Positions 20,701 to 28,898 of a stretch of DNA of 64,000 nucleotides are shown piece after piece (position 1 is the first letter of the stretch; each line of letters starts with the position of its first letter). The notes below the pieces were generated by a model that did no database searches, had not been told where the DNA came from, and worked only from the letters and a program-made list of their open reading frames with translations. A program made the translations under genes and the position numbers. Origin of the DNA: Flavobacteriaceae bacterium MAR_2010_188 (lineage in GTDB: Bacteria > Bacteroidota > Bacteroidia > Flavobacteriales > Flavobacteriaceae); the NCBI GenBank assembly GCA_900104375.1, contig LT629302.1, forward strand, positions 1,364,001 to 1,428,000. The letters run 5' to 3'.

Positions 20701-23700
20701 ACGGTGGCGCAACTGCCACTGACGAATGTTCTGCGATTTCTTGGAGCAACAATTTCTCAGCTTTATCTGATGATTGTGGTAAGACCGGAAGTGTAACCGT
20801 AATATTTACTGCAACTGATGGTTGTACCAATGTTGCGACAACTTCTGCAACCTTCACGATAGAAGATACAACAGGGCCATCTTTTGAAGTTCCTGCAAGT
20901 ATTACTCTTTCTTGTGAACAAGATAATACAGACCTTAGTTTAACTGGAAATGCTTCTGCTGCTACCGATTCTTGTTCTGAAGATGTTGCTGTAGATTTTA
21001 CAGACGCTATTACTCCTGGTTCTTGTGCCGGTAACTACACTATTGTAAGAACATTTGTGGCAGTTGACGATTGCGGGAATGAAACCAAGAAAACTCAAAC
21101 AATAAACGTTCAAGATATAATCGCTCCATCATTTGATGCACCAAGTTCAATAACAATTGAATGTGATCAAGATGCAACGGATTTAACTTTGACCGGAAAT
21201 GTTTCAAATAAAGCAGATAATTGTTCAACTACGATTTCATCTAGCTACTCAGATTCTACTGAAGCTGGTGATTGTCCGGGCGAAAGTGTTATAACAAGAA
21301 CCTTTACTGTAACTGACGAATGCGGAAACGCTTCTACTGCAGTGCAAACAATTACTTTACAAGATTCAAAAGGACCTTCAATCGACACTCCAGCTAAGAG
21401 CATTATTTTAGAATGTAGCTCTGAAGAAAATACTGGTGGTCTTCAAGATTGGTTAAATACAAATGGTGGTGCAATTGCTACAGATAATTGCAGCGCTGAT
21501 ATTACTTGGACCAACAATTACGGTGGTGGTGCGACAGATTGTTCAAATTCGGTTGAAGTAATCTTTACCGCGACTGACGAATGTGGAAATAGTTCTACTA
21601 CTACCGCTACTTATTCTGTACAAGATATTACTCCTCCAACGGTTACGGGAGACACTGCTGAATTTACAGTAGAATGTGATGGATCTGGAAATACTTCAGA
21701 CTTAGAAACATTCTTATCTTCAAATGGTGGTGCAACTGCAATGGATGACTGTTCTGCAGTAACTTGGGAAAATAATTATACAAATCTTTCTAACCTTTGC
21801 GGTAGCACAGGTTCTGCAGCAATCATATTTACTGCAACAGACGGTTGTGGAAACAGTGCAACATTTACCAGAACCTTTACTATTGTAGACGCAACACCTC
21901 CTACTATTACAGAAGCATCTAACGTTTCTATGGAATGTGGCCCATCAACAATGGGACAAATGGAAGCTTGGATGGCAAACCGTGGTGGAGCAACAGCTAC
22001 TGATAGTTGTTCTAACGTAGTATGGACTACCGAGACTAACGGAATGAGCTCTATGTGTGCAAACACTGGGTCTATCACTGCTATATTTACTGCAACTGAT
22101 GCTTGTGGAAATAAAGTGTCTACGACAGCTACTTTTGAAATAGTTGATACTACTGCTCCAACGTTTACCGTACCTCGTGACACTTCAGTTGAATGTGATC
22201 AAGATGCTACAGATTTAAGTTTAACTGGGGACGTAACTAACGAAAACGACAATTGTTCTACTGGTATTGAAGCTACTTATAAAGATGAAACCACGGCTGG
22301 AGAATGTCCAAATTCATTAATGATTACTAGAACCTGGACCCTAACGGATTCTTGTGGAAATACAAATACTCAAAAACAGAAAATATCTGTTGTTGATACT
22401 ACTGCTCCACAATTTACTGTGCCTGGTCCAGCATCTTTAGAATGTAACGAAGACCCAACAGATTTATCTGTAACTGGAGATGTTACTGACGAAAGAGATA
22501 ATTGCGCAACTGGTATCGAAGCAACTTATAAAGATGAAACGGCTGTCGGTGACTGCCCTGGTTCTATAGAAATTACAAGAACTTGGACTCTAATGGATGC
22601 TTGTGGAAACACAAACACTCAAACTCAAATGATTTCAGTTTCTGACACTACTGCTCCAACCTTTACTGCGCCAGCTGCAATCACCATTGAATGTGATGTT
22701 AATGTAGATGACGTATCTGTTACTGGAGATGTTACCAACGAAGCAGATAATTGCTCAACTGGTATTGAAGCAACTTATACAGATGAAATCTTGGAAGGTG
22801 CTTGTGCAAATAGTTATCAAATCAAGAGAACTTGGACCTTAATGGATGAGTGTGAGAATACCAATACTCAAACACAGCTAATAACAATAGTTGATACTAC
22901 AGACCCAAGTTTTACCGTACCTGCATCTGCAACTTTAGCTTGCGGTGAGGATGTTACGGACTTAAGTTTAACTGGTGATGTTACCGATGAAGCTGATAAT
23001 TGCTCAACCGGATTGGAAGCAACTTATACGGATGCTGTAACTAATGGTGATTGTCCTGGAACTTATTCTATAGTAAGAACCTGGACCTTGGTTGATGCTT
23101 GTGGAAATTCGACTACTCAAGATCAAGCAATCTCAGTTGCAGATACAACTCCTCCAGCACTAGTTGGCGAGCTTGATGAAACTATCTCTGTCTCCTGTGC
23201 CGAAATACCAACTGTACCAGGTCTTCAATTTCAAGATGCTTGTACTGAGAATATAGATGTTCAGTTTAACGAGGTGACTTCAGAAGTTGTTGACAATAAG
23301 TACGTAATAACAAGAGAATGGACCGCTACCGATGAATGTAGCAACACTGCTAGATTCACTCAAACCATCAACGTTGATAACTCGCCTACAACAATTGAAG
23401 CTGCAAATATTCAACAGTGTATTACTGATGTCACCTTCGATTTATTCGATATGATTGACTCTTCAATCCCAACGGGAGGTACTTTTGAAATTACAAGTAG
23501 TACTAGTACTGGTGGTGTTTTAGACGGAAGTAATCTAGACCCAAGAACTTTTGGAATGGGTGATTATGAAATCACTTACTCCGTAACTGTCGATGGCGCA
23601 TGCCCAACTGATTACATCATTAACTTGAACATCAATAAAGATTGCGTAGTATTACCTCCACCAATCGACGAATGTGTACCTACAATCGGACAGGCTGTTA

Positions 23701-23966
23701 CTCCTAACGGTGACGGTATAAACGATTTCTTTACGGTAGACGTTGATATATCATGTGGATTTACAGTAGAGTTAACCATCTTCAACAGATGGGGTGCTAA
23801 AATCTATGAGAACAACAGCTATAAAGGAAATTGGGGAGCAGAAGCTTCTGATGCCTCAATCGGTGGAGCAAACACTGTTCCTACAGGAACCTACTATTAT
23901 ATAATCAACCTCAAGAACAGCGATTATCCTCCATTTTCAGGACCGATCTATGTTGGAACCAAATAA
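17715..23966 (+). CDS. Giant HYR-like-repeat adhesin with PKD and SprB domains and T9SS type B sorting domain
   Basis: This 2083-residue protein starts with a signal peptide ending near VLHAQ. An N-terminal domain runs to ~190, then a PKD domain (~195-285, motif HTWNFGDGTT and a GTYTVTLTVED strand), one SprB repeat (~295-370), and a long HYR-like array (~375-1900). The array mixes a ~85-residue form (CEQDATDLSLTGNV ... DNCS ... DACGN) with a ~95-residue form containing NGGATATD and FTATDGCGN. The C-terminus (VTPNGDGINDFFTVDVD ... FNRWGAKIYENNSY ... YYYIINL) is a type B T9SS domain. Inference: a long cysteine-rich surface fibre exported with the SprF encoded 10 bp downstream. Copies near the C-terminal end (nt ~22150-23150) are very similar, suggesting recent expansion. 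The ligand is not predictable. Confidence 0.93.
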   Translation: MKTITNPSNLKLCLFILLLSVQGVLHAQVKSPLSGALISSSTLADNCSAGDLKVTELYLGDISGNPITASCEPGTPQTAYIYARFLAVTNADRYSLNISYDLILNDDTANILSVEDCLYEKQRIPVENDLRVQAINYKCGDRIELRNFYIRWQPSAGKGCNDAYSPSKCFFSAPGFTVNAPLVANFTYYNPCNIYNVVFTDKTSGGEVGQYNPSTQVEEPVAYKTHTWNFGDGTTTVLNNKFDGSTSHTYAAPGTYTVTLTVEDKNLANPSQPGNIDSQQYEVTVYGQLTGLTLAKTTVECEGNNTGMITASGVSGGTGTYTYSISPQPAGLVQNNNVFSNLPTGTYNVIATDSRNCTTNLSVSITASDVTAPTITAPSTKTVEGCNTGDILNGGKTSLVYSTTATEITTTQFTNEGGTYTEANVQIITYQDSSTGTCPTVVTRTFTITDKCGKSATATQTINIDDTTKPVFTVPADKTISCEESTLPSNTGNATNLSDNCSTSLTATYTDVVTPGSCLNASLITRTWSLTDDCGNNETKVQKINVEDKTPPTFDAPADITVSCEVDNKDLNITGKPKNTNDACSVKVYITTVDKITAGDCAGNYVIIRTFKITDECGNSSTKDQKITVTDSKGPTFDLPINVSVSCDKNVTDLSVTGNISNVKDNCSTIASQNYVDVITNGNCAGNYTIARTFTVKDACGNETKKTQTITVTDNEGPEFDLPINVTISCEQDNTNLTLTGNITNVTDNCSAITSQTYSDVKTPGTCEGSYTIARTFIVSDACGNDTRKTQTITVEDNTAPVAPSAPATQKYECIADVPAAGSLTATDNCEGSITITGVDSVNDSDSCAIVITRTWTFTDSCDNSSSVSQIINVSDTKGPTITTQAQNVNIVCSADGNDGQLQRWLDTNGGAIATDNCDTDITWTNNYGDAVSNCSEAILITFTATDDCGNSSTTSASYMISDNTPPVITVEASDKTVECDGNGNVSDLESFLSTNGGATATDECSAISWSNNFSALSDDCGKTGSVTVIFTATDGCTNVATTSATFTIEDTTGPSFEVPASITLSCEQDNTDLSLTGNASAATDSCSEDVAVDFTDAITPGSCAGNYTIVRTFVAVDDCGNETKKTQTINVQDIIAPSFDAPSSITIECDQDATDLTLTGNVSNKADNCSTTISSSYSDSTEAGDCPGESVITRTFTVTDECGNASTAVQTITLQDSKGPSIDTPAKSIILECSSEENTGGLQDWLNTNGGAIATDNCSADITWTNNYGGGATDCSNSVEVIFTATDECGNSSTTTATYSVQDITPPTVTGDTAEFTVECDGSGNTSDLETFLSSNGGATAMDDCSAVTWENNYTNLSNLCGSTGSAAIIFTATDGCGNSATFTRTFTIVDATPPTITEASNVSMECGPSTMGQMEAWMANRGGATATDSCSNVVWTTETNGMSSMCANTGSITAIFTATDACGNKVSTTATFEIVDTTAPTFTVPRDTSVECDQDATDLSLTGDVTNENDNCSTGIEATYKDETTAGECPNSLMITRTWTLTDSCGNTNTQKQKISVVDTTAPQFTVPGPASLECNEDPTDLSVTGDVTDERDNCATGIEATYKDETAVGDCPGSIEITRTWTLMDACGNTNTQTQMISVSDTTAPTFTAPAAITIECDVNVDDVSVTGDVTNEADNCSTGIEATYTDEILEGACANSYQIKRTWTLMDECENTNTQTQLITIVDTTDPSFTVPASATLACGEDVTDLSLTGDVTDEADNCSTGLEATYTDAVTNGDCPGTYSIVRTWTLVDACGNSTTQDQAISVADTTPPALVGELDETISVSCAEIPTVPGLQFQDACTENIDVQFNEVTSEVVDNKYVITREWTATDECSNTARFTQTINVDNSPTTIEAANIQQCITDVTFDLFDMIDSSIPTGGTFEITSSTSTGGVLDGSNLDPRTFGMGDYEITYSVTVDGACPTDYIINLNINKDCVVLPPPIDECVPTIGQAVTPNGDGINDFFTVDVDISCGFTVELTIFNRWGAKIYENNSYKGNWGAEASDASIGGANTVPTGTYYYIINLKNSDYPPFSGPIYVGTK

Positions 23967-23976
23967 ATTTTAACCT

Positions 23977-24897
23977 ATGAAGTTTGTAAAGTTTAACTTA
24001 ATTGCCGCTTTTATACTGTTCAATTGCTGGCAAGGTGTCGCCCAACAGCTGCCCCAATTTACACAGTATATGTACAACACAATCTCGATAAACCCAGCTT
24101 ATGCAGGTAGTAGAGAAACGCTTAGTGTTGTTGGAATGCACAGAAGTCAGTGGGTCGGTCTAGAAGGAGCACCTTCTACTCAAACCTTATCGATACACGC
24201 CCCGATGAGAAATGAAAGAGTCGGTCTTGGATTGTCCTTTATAAAGGATGAACTTGGCTACCAAGAGTTTTCATATCTATACGGAGACTTTTCATACACC
24301 ATCCCAACGGGACAAAATTCTAAATTGGCTTTTGGTCTGAAAGCAGGATTTACAAGTTTCGCACTTGATTCTGATTTCCAAAATGCTAATTCTGATGACC
24401 CTCAAATCTTTGGATTTGAAAATCGTTGGAAACCCAACATCGGTGCCGGAGTTTACTGGCACAGTCAAAGATGGTACTTAGGTCTTTCGGCTCCAAGAAT
24501 TTTGAATACCGATTATAATGGTGCTCAAGAATTCGAAGCCCTAGAAAGAGTTAGTTACTACTTAACCGGTGGATTGGTATTTGATTTAAGTGAAGATATT
24601 AAGTTTAAACCGGCGGCATTATTAAAAGCTACCAATGGAGCTCCATTATCATTTGATCTTACCGCTAACTTCCTATTCAATGAAAAATTATGGCTAGGTG
24701 GTGGATACAGATTTGATGAACGAGCTGGTGAAGTTGCTGGTATGGCAGACTTTCAAATCTCTAGACAATTAAGAGTTGGTTACGCTTACGGTTACCCAAT
24801 TTCAGATTTAAGACCTTATACCAGTGGTACACATGAAGTATTGCTAATGTTCGAAATATTCAAAGAAAAACGTGTTAAATCGCCTCGATACTTCTAA
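23977..24897 (+). CDS. PorP/SprF family T9SS outer-membrane protein (partner of the third adhesin)
   Basis: This 306-residue canonical member has a signal peptide ending GVAQ, then QLPQFTQYMYNTISINPAYAG and SQWVGLEGAPSTQT, closing with a HEVLLMFEIF strand. Only 10 bp separate it from the adhesin stop and 11 bp from the next start, so adhesin, SprF and the OmpA-type gene very likely form one transcript. Inferred role: outer-membrane partner for delivery or anchoring of the 2083-aa adhesin. Confidence 0.94.
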   Translation: MKFVKFNLIAAFILFNCWQGVAQQLPQFTQYMYNTISINPAYAGSRETLSVVGMHRSQWVGLEGAPSTQTLSIHAPMRNERVGLGLSFIKDELGYQEFSYLYGDFSYTIPTGQNSKLAFGLKAGFTSFALDSDFQNANSDDPQIFGFENRWKPNIGAGVYWHSQRWYLGLSAPRILNTDYNGAQEFEALERVSYYLTGGLVFDLSEDIKFKPAALLKATNGAPLSFDLTANFLFNEKLWLGGGYRFDERAGEVAGMADFQISRQLRVGYAYGYPISDLRPYTSGTHEVLLMFEIFKEKRVKSPRYF

Positions 24898-24908
24898 AAA
24901 CTAAACCT

Positions 24909-26825
24909 ATGAAAACAAGATTATTTATACTACTTTTTGCCTTAGGAAGTCTATCGATGATAGGTCAGACTAAGTTGGCAGATAAGTTTTTTGACAGATT
25001 CGGTTATATAAAAGCAAGTGAACTATATGAAGAAGCAGTAAAAGATGGAGACAGTAGTTTCCATGTTCTTACAAGATTAGGAGATTGTTATTACAACAAT
25101 TCAAAATCTGAAGATGCTTTAAAATGGTATTCTGCAGCTGCAAATAAATATCAAAATCTTCCGCCTGACTATATGTTTAAATACATACAAACTTTAAAAA
25201 GTGTCGGCAAATATGAAGAAGCAGATGTTTGGACAGCTAAATTGATCGATATCAGCAGTGATGTTTCTAAAGTTGAAGATTACGATGATTCCAATATGGA
25301 TATGTACCGTAAGCTTCAAGAAAAAGATGATTCTCGAATTGTAGATGTTGAAAGTTTACCTTTTAATTCACCTAATTCAGATTTTGGAGCATACGTCCGT
25401 GGAAATCAATTGATTTTTGCTTCTGGAAGAGTAAAAGAAGATGACAAAAAGAATAAATTATATTCTTGGAACGAAGAACCATTTTTAGATATCTATACTC
25501 TAGATGTATCTGATAAAGACGGAGTCTCAGAATATGGCGAACCCGATTTGATCAATGGTGATGACCTTAATACTGAATATCACGAAGCAACTGTGGCGAT
25601 TTCTAAGGATGGTAACACAATGTACTTTACACGTGATAATATGCGTGGCAAAAAGAGATTGGATTATGATAGAAAAGGTACATCTCACTTAAAAATTTAC
25701 AAGGCAACTTTAAACGATACTGTTTGGAATGACATTGCAGAACTTCCTTTTAACGGAGAGAAATTTTCAACTGGTCATCCTGCGCTAAGCCCAGATGGCA
25801 AAACATTATATTTTGTATCAGATAGAGATGGTGGACTTGGTAGCACCGATATTTATTCAGTGGCAATAAATGACGACGGCACTTACGGTGCGGTAACCAA
25901 TGCTGGTGAAAAAATTAACACTCCGGGTCGTGAAATGTTCCCTTTTATTAGCAAGGATTCCACGTTCTATTTTTCATCCGATGGACATTTCAACCTTGGA
26001 TTATTAGACATCTTTAAAACAGATATATTAAAGGATAGTAATGCTGAAGCAACCAACTTAGGAGAACCCTACAATAGTGGCTACGATGATTTTGCATTTT
26101 TCGTGACCGATAAGGAACAAGGATATTTCTCTTCTAACCGTCCAGGCGGAAAAGGAAGTGATGACATCTACAGTTTCTATTCTTATGAATGTCAACAAAA
26201 AATCAACGGTATTGCTCGAGATAAGCAAACCAATGATATTCTTGCCGGAGTTTTAGTTCGTTTAATTGATGAAACCGGAAAAGTGGTTAAAGAATATACA
26301 ACCAAAGAAGATGGTTCTTATGAATTCGACGTAGACTGTAATAAAAAATATACAGTAGTTGGTACCAAAGATGACTATAAAGAAGATATGAAGGAAGTTG
26401 TTACCGACAGCGAAAATGGAAAAGTAAATAAGGCCGATCTATATTTAGAGCCGTTGGTAATAAGCGACCAGATTGTGATAAATCCTATTTTCTTTGATTT
26501 TGATAAATGGGATATCAGAACAGATGCTCAATATGAACTCGAGAACATCGTAGACGTACTTAGAGCGCATCCTAATATGGTTATTAAGATTGAATCGCAT
26601 ACCGATAGTAGAGGTAGCGATAAGTACAACGAAAAACTTTCTGATCGTAGAGCCAAATCAACTAGAGACTACATAATCTCTAGAGGAATCGACGCTAACA
26701 GAATTGAAAGTGCAATAGGATACGGTGAGTATAAATTGCTGAATGAATGTGCTGATGGCGTAAAATGTACTAAAGAACAGCACCAAGTAAACAGAAGATC
26801 ATATTTCTACATACTAAAAGATTAA
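24909..26825 (+). CDS. PorE-like lipid-free OmpA-family protein: TPR, beta-propeller, CRD, OmpA domains
   Basis: This 638-residue protein has a signal peptide ending near SMIGQ with no lipobox Cys. TPR-like helices cover ~20-115, and PD40/WD40-like blades ~145-425 (repeated HPALSPDGKTLYFVSDRDGG-type motifs). A carboxypeptidase-type regulatory fold covers ~430-515, and an OmpA peptidoglycan-binding domain ~525-638 (FFDFDKWDIRTDA; IESHTDSRGSDKYNEKLSDRRA with the usual Asp and Arg ligands of diaminopimelate). This four-part order is that of Porphyromonas PorE, which links the T9SS to the cell wall. Here it ends the third adhesin-SprF operon, so it probably anchors that outer-membrane complex to peptidoglycan. 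Whether it serves the core T9SS or only this adhesin is unknown. Confidence 0.9.
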   Translation: MKTRLFILLFALGSLSMIGQTKLADKFFDRFGYIKASELYEEAVKDGDSSFHVLTRLGDCYYNNSKSEDALKWYSAAANKYQNLPPDYMFKYIQTLKSVGKYEEADVWTAKLIDISSDVSKVEDYDDSNMDMYRKLQEKDDSRIVDVESLPFNSPNSDFGAYVRGNQLIFASGRVKEDDKKNKLYSWNEEPFLDIYTLDVSDKDGVSEYGEPDLINGDDLNTEYHEATVAISKDGNTMYFTRDNMRGKKRLDYDRKGTSHLKIYKATLNDTVWNDIAELPFNGEKFSTGHPALSPDGKTLYFVSDRDGGLGSTDIYSVAINDDGTYGAVTNAGEKINTPGREMFPFISKDSTFYFSSDGHFNLGLLDIFKTDILKDSNAEATNLGEPYNSGYDDFAFFVTDKEQGYFSSNRPGGKGSDDIYSFYSYECQQKINGIARDKQTNDILAGVLVRLIDETGKVVKEYTTKEDGSYEFDVDCNKKYTVVGTKDDYKEDMKEVVTDSENGKVNKADLYLEPLVISDQIVINPIFFDFDKWDIRTDAQYELENIVDVLRAHPNMVIKIESHTDSRGSDKYNEKLSDRRAKSTRDYIISRGIDANRIESAIGYGEYKLLNECADGVKCTKEQHQVNRRSYFYILKD

Positions 26826-26847
26826 ATCGACCCTCAATTTAATTTGA

Positions 26848-26877
26848 AAAAGCAGACCTAAATGGTCTGCTTTTTTT
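26848..26877 (+). terminator. Rho-independent terminator of the third adhesin operon
   Basis: AGCAGACC and GGTCTGCT form a perfect 8-bp stem (26851-26858 with 26864-26871) around a 5-base loop, followed by a run of T. It lies about 25 bases after the OmpA-family stop. Confidence 0.9.
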
Positions 26878-26879
26878 AT

Positions 26880-27436
26880 GCAATAGTTTGAGGATTTTAT
26901 TCGAATTAAGGTTGTCGCTTTTGTATTTTGCCAACTAGAGAATCAGGTATTATTTAATTCGATTCTTACTAACGCACGGGAAATAGTAACAACTGCATCA
27001 AACGCGCTAACAATCCACATTGATATAACCTGCATGTCGAGAAAGTTTAATCCACTTTTTGAACTGATGTGCGTCTGAAGTTATGTGTTGAAATATACCG
27101 TCCTTAGTCTGAAGAGATTAAAAGAGCCTAAACTAAGAGCTTTATAAAGAGGCCTACTACGACGAAGCTTTAAACCTTGTATCAGCGAACGATTTAAGTT
27201 AAAGAATCCAGAAAGACACTCTAAAAGGTTTGAGGCTTCATTCATTTCTGATATTTAAAAGATAGATACTTAATCAAAATTCCAAAAGGTGACATGGTAA
27301 CCGATTTCATTTTTAATGAGGCAGTTTACATCTGAAAATATTAATCATCAGAAATTGATATTGCAAATGAATGAGGATTTTATACAACAGTTTTAGATGA
27401 TATTAAATCACAGTGAACTGGGTAATTGACTTTATT
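26880..27436. other. Gene-free region, possibly a decayed gene
   Basis: About 555 bp have no credible intact reading frame on either strand. On the plus strand, short in-frame pieces read like protein: a TPR-like ELYKEAYYDEALNLVS around 27150-27190 and YLIKIPKGDMVTDFIF around 27267-27315, in frames broken by stops. Codon-like composition and interrupted frames suggest a pseudogene, but I cannot name the family and the similarity may be chance. Confidence 0.3.
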
Positions 27437-27438
27437 CC

Positions 27439-27472
27439 AAAAAAAAAACCGCGCTGATGGGCGCGGAATTTT
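27439..27472 (-). terminator. Terminator of the CAP-domain lipoprotein gene
   Basis: CCGCGC (27449-27454) pairs with GCGCGG (27461-27466) over a 6-base loop. On the minus strand the stem is followed by ten T residues. It lies about 65 bases beyond the stop at 27537. Confidence 0.85.
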
Positions 27473-27536
27473 CCTTTCAAAAAAATAACTATTATTAATC
27501 AACTATAATCATGCTTGCTATTAATCACTATGTATA

Positions 27537-28031
27537 TTATCGTTTGATGAACATATTCGTAAAAAACCAACGTCCTTCAGTATTTTTTTCTGCAGAAATA
27601 TCAAATTCTGTATAATCACCTACCAATTGCGCCTGATGTCCAGGACTTGCAATCCATGCGTCTACCACTGCACGCGCTGAACTATATCCGTACCCAACAT
27701 TTTCTGAAACAGATTCAGCTTTTTCATGTTCCATTAACATATCTCTTCTTTCGAAAAAATTTTCGTGAGATACGTCGTTAGTAGTTACCATATAATCTGT
27801 GTGGGTAAATGCTACCGATTTTACTACCGTATTTTGCCTCATTGGATTTAAGCCATTCTCTATTCTATATGCATTGATCATTTCAAGAATTTCGATTTCA
27901 ATTTGCTTTGTTGCCGGAGCTTGTGGTAAAGCCAATTGTTCAAAGTCGTCCTGAGGGATTTCCTCAGTAGAACAAGAGAAGGTTAACATGGCTAGTAAAG
28001 CCACCATAGGTAGGTAGATTTGAGGCTTCAT
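27537..28031 (-). CDS. CAP (SCP-like) domain lipoprotein
   Basis: This 164-residue protein begins with a lipoprotein signal (LLAMLTFSCSTEE, Cys at ~20). The rest is a bacterial CAP domain: EMINAYRIENGLNPM, then the His of VSHENFF, ENVGYG, and the WIASPGHQAQLV motif with the second His. The CAP fold is widespread and exported, and its bacterial roles are mostly unknown. The protein should be attached to the inner or outer membrane facing the periplasm or the outside. The gene stands alone with its own terminator and is followed by a long gap. Confidence 0.88.
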   Translation of the reverse strand: MKPQIYLPMVALLAMLTFSCSTEEIPQDDFEQLALPQAPATKQIEIEILEMINAYRIENGLNPMRQNTVVKSVAFTHTDYMVTTNDVSHENFFERRDMLMEHEKAESVSENVGYGYSSARAVVDAWIASPGHQAQLVGDYTEFDISAEKNTEGRWFFTNMFIKR

Positions 28032-28236
28032 AAATAGGTTATTTAGATTTGGTTTAGCTAAAATGAGGAACCTATCCTGAAGTATATGTTAAAGAAATGT
28101 TAATATCGATGAAGTGCGTGTCGTTTGTCGATTTTATATGTAAAACATCGATGAAATGCATAAAGTTTTCTAAAAATCGAGTAATACGTCGGAAATAAAC
28201 GTAGGTTAATCGGTAAGCGTGATTTTCAATTTTGGG

Positions 28237-28884
28237 CTAGGGAGCCAAGCGGTCCATCTTCCAATTTTGTGCATCTTTTAATGAATATCTGATTCTGTCG
28301 TGTAGCCTATTTGCCCTCCCCTGCCAGAATTCAAATTCTATTGGAGAAATGATATAGCCACCCCAATCTTTCGGTTTCGGAACCGTTTTATCAGAATATT
28401 CATCTTCGAGTTGATGAAGTTTAGTTTCTAAGATATCGCGACTTTCAATAACTTCACTTTGATTTGAAACTGCAGCACCAAGCTGACTTCCTTTTGGTCG
28501 GGAATGAAAATATTCTTCGCTTTGGGATTCAGGAACTTTCTTCACCGTTCCCTTTATAATTACCTGTCGTTCTGCTTCGGACCAAAAAAATGAGATACAA
28601 ACATGATTGTTTTGCTCGATTGCCTTGCCTTTTTGGCTACCGTAATTTGTATAGAAAACAAAACCTTCCTCATTAAATTCCTTTAACAGCACTACTCTAT
28701 TCCGAGGAAACCCATCAATTCCAAATGTAGAAAGGGTCATTGCGTTTGCTTCACTTTTAGAATCAGAACCATCTACTTCATCAAACCATTTTCTAAATGC
28801 TTCAATAGGATTTTTATCCATCGTAGCTTTTGTTAGCTCGGACTTCTCATAGGACTTTCTGTAATTACTTAAATCTTTTTTCAT
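28237..28884 (-). CDS. pdxH: Pyridoxamine 5'-phosphate oxidase
   Basis: This 215-residue cytoplasmic FMN enzyme oxidises pyridoxamine or pyridoxine 5'-phosphate to pyridoxal 5'-phosphate. Family motifs are present: NAMTLSTFGIDGFPRNRVVLLKEF near the N-terminus, FYTNYGSQKGKAIEQN (FMN phosphate contacts), SQLGAAVSNQSEVI, and the C-terminal EFWQGRANRLHDRIRYS followed by APR-like LAP. Length matches the family. It is the last gene of the pyrR-pyrB-STAS-rnz-pdxH series, 14 bp after rnz. Confidence 0.95.
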   Translation of the reverse strand: MKKDLSNYRKSYEKSELTKATMDKNPIEAFRKWFDEVDGSDSKSEANAMTLSTFGIDGFPRNRVVLLKEFNEEGFVFYTNYGSQKGKAIEQNNHVCISFFWSEAERQVIIKGTVKKVPESQSEEYFHSRPKGSQLGAAVSNQSEVIESRDILETKLHQLEDEYSDKTVPKPKDWGGYIISPIEFEFWQGRANRLHDRIRYSLKDAQNWKMDRLAP

Positions 28885-28898
28885 GTTTCATCTATTCT

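Noticed and set aside
20495-20857. Val/Ser-rich minus-strand frames inside the third adhesin (also 21776-22183)
   Set aside because: They are antisense shadows that recur with the repeats.
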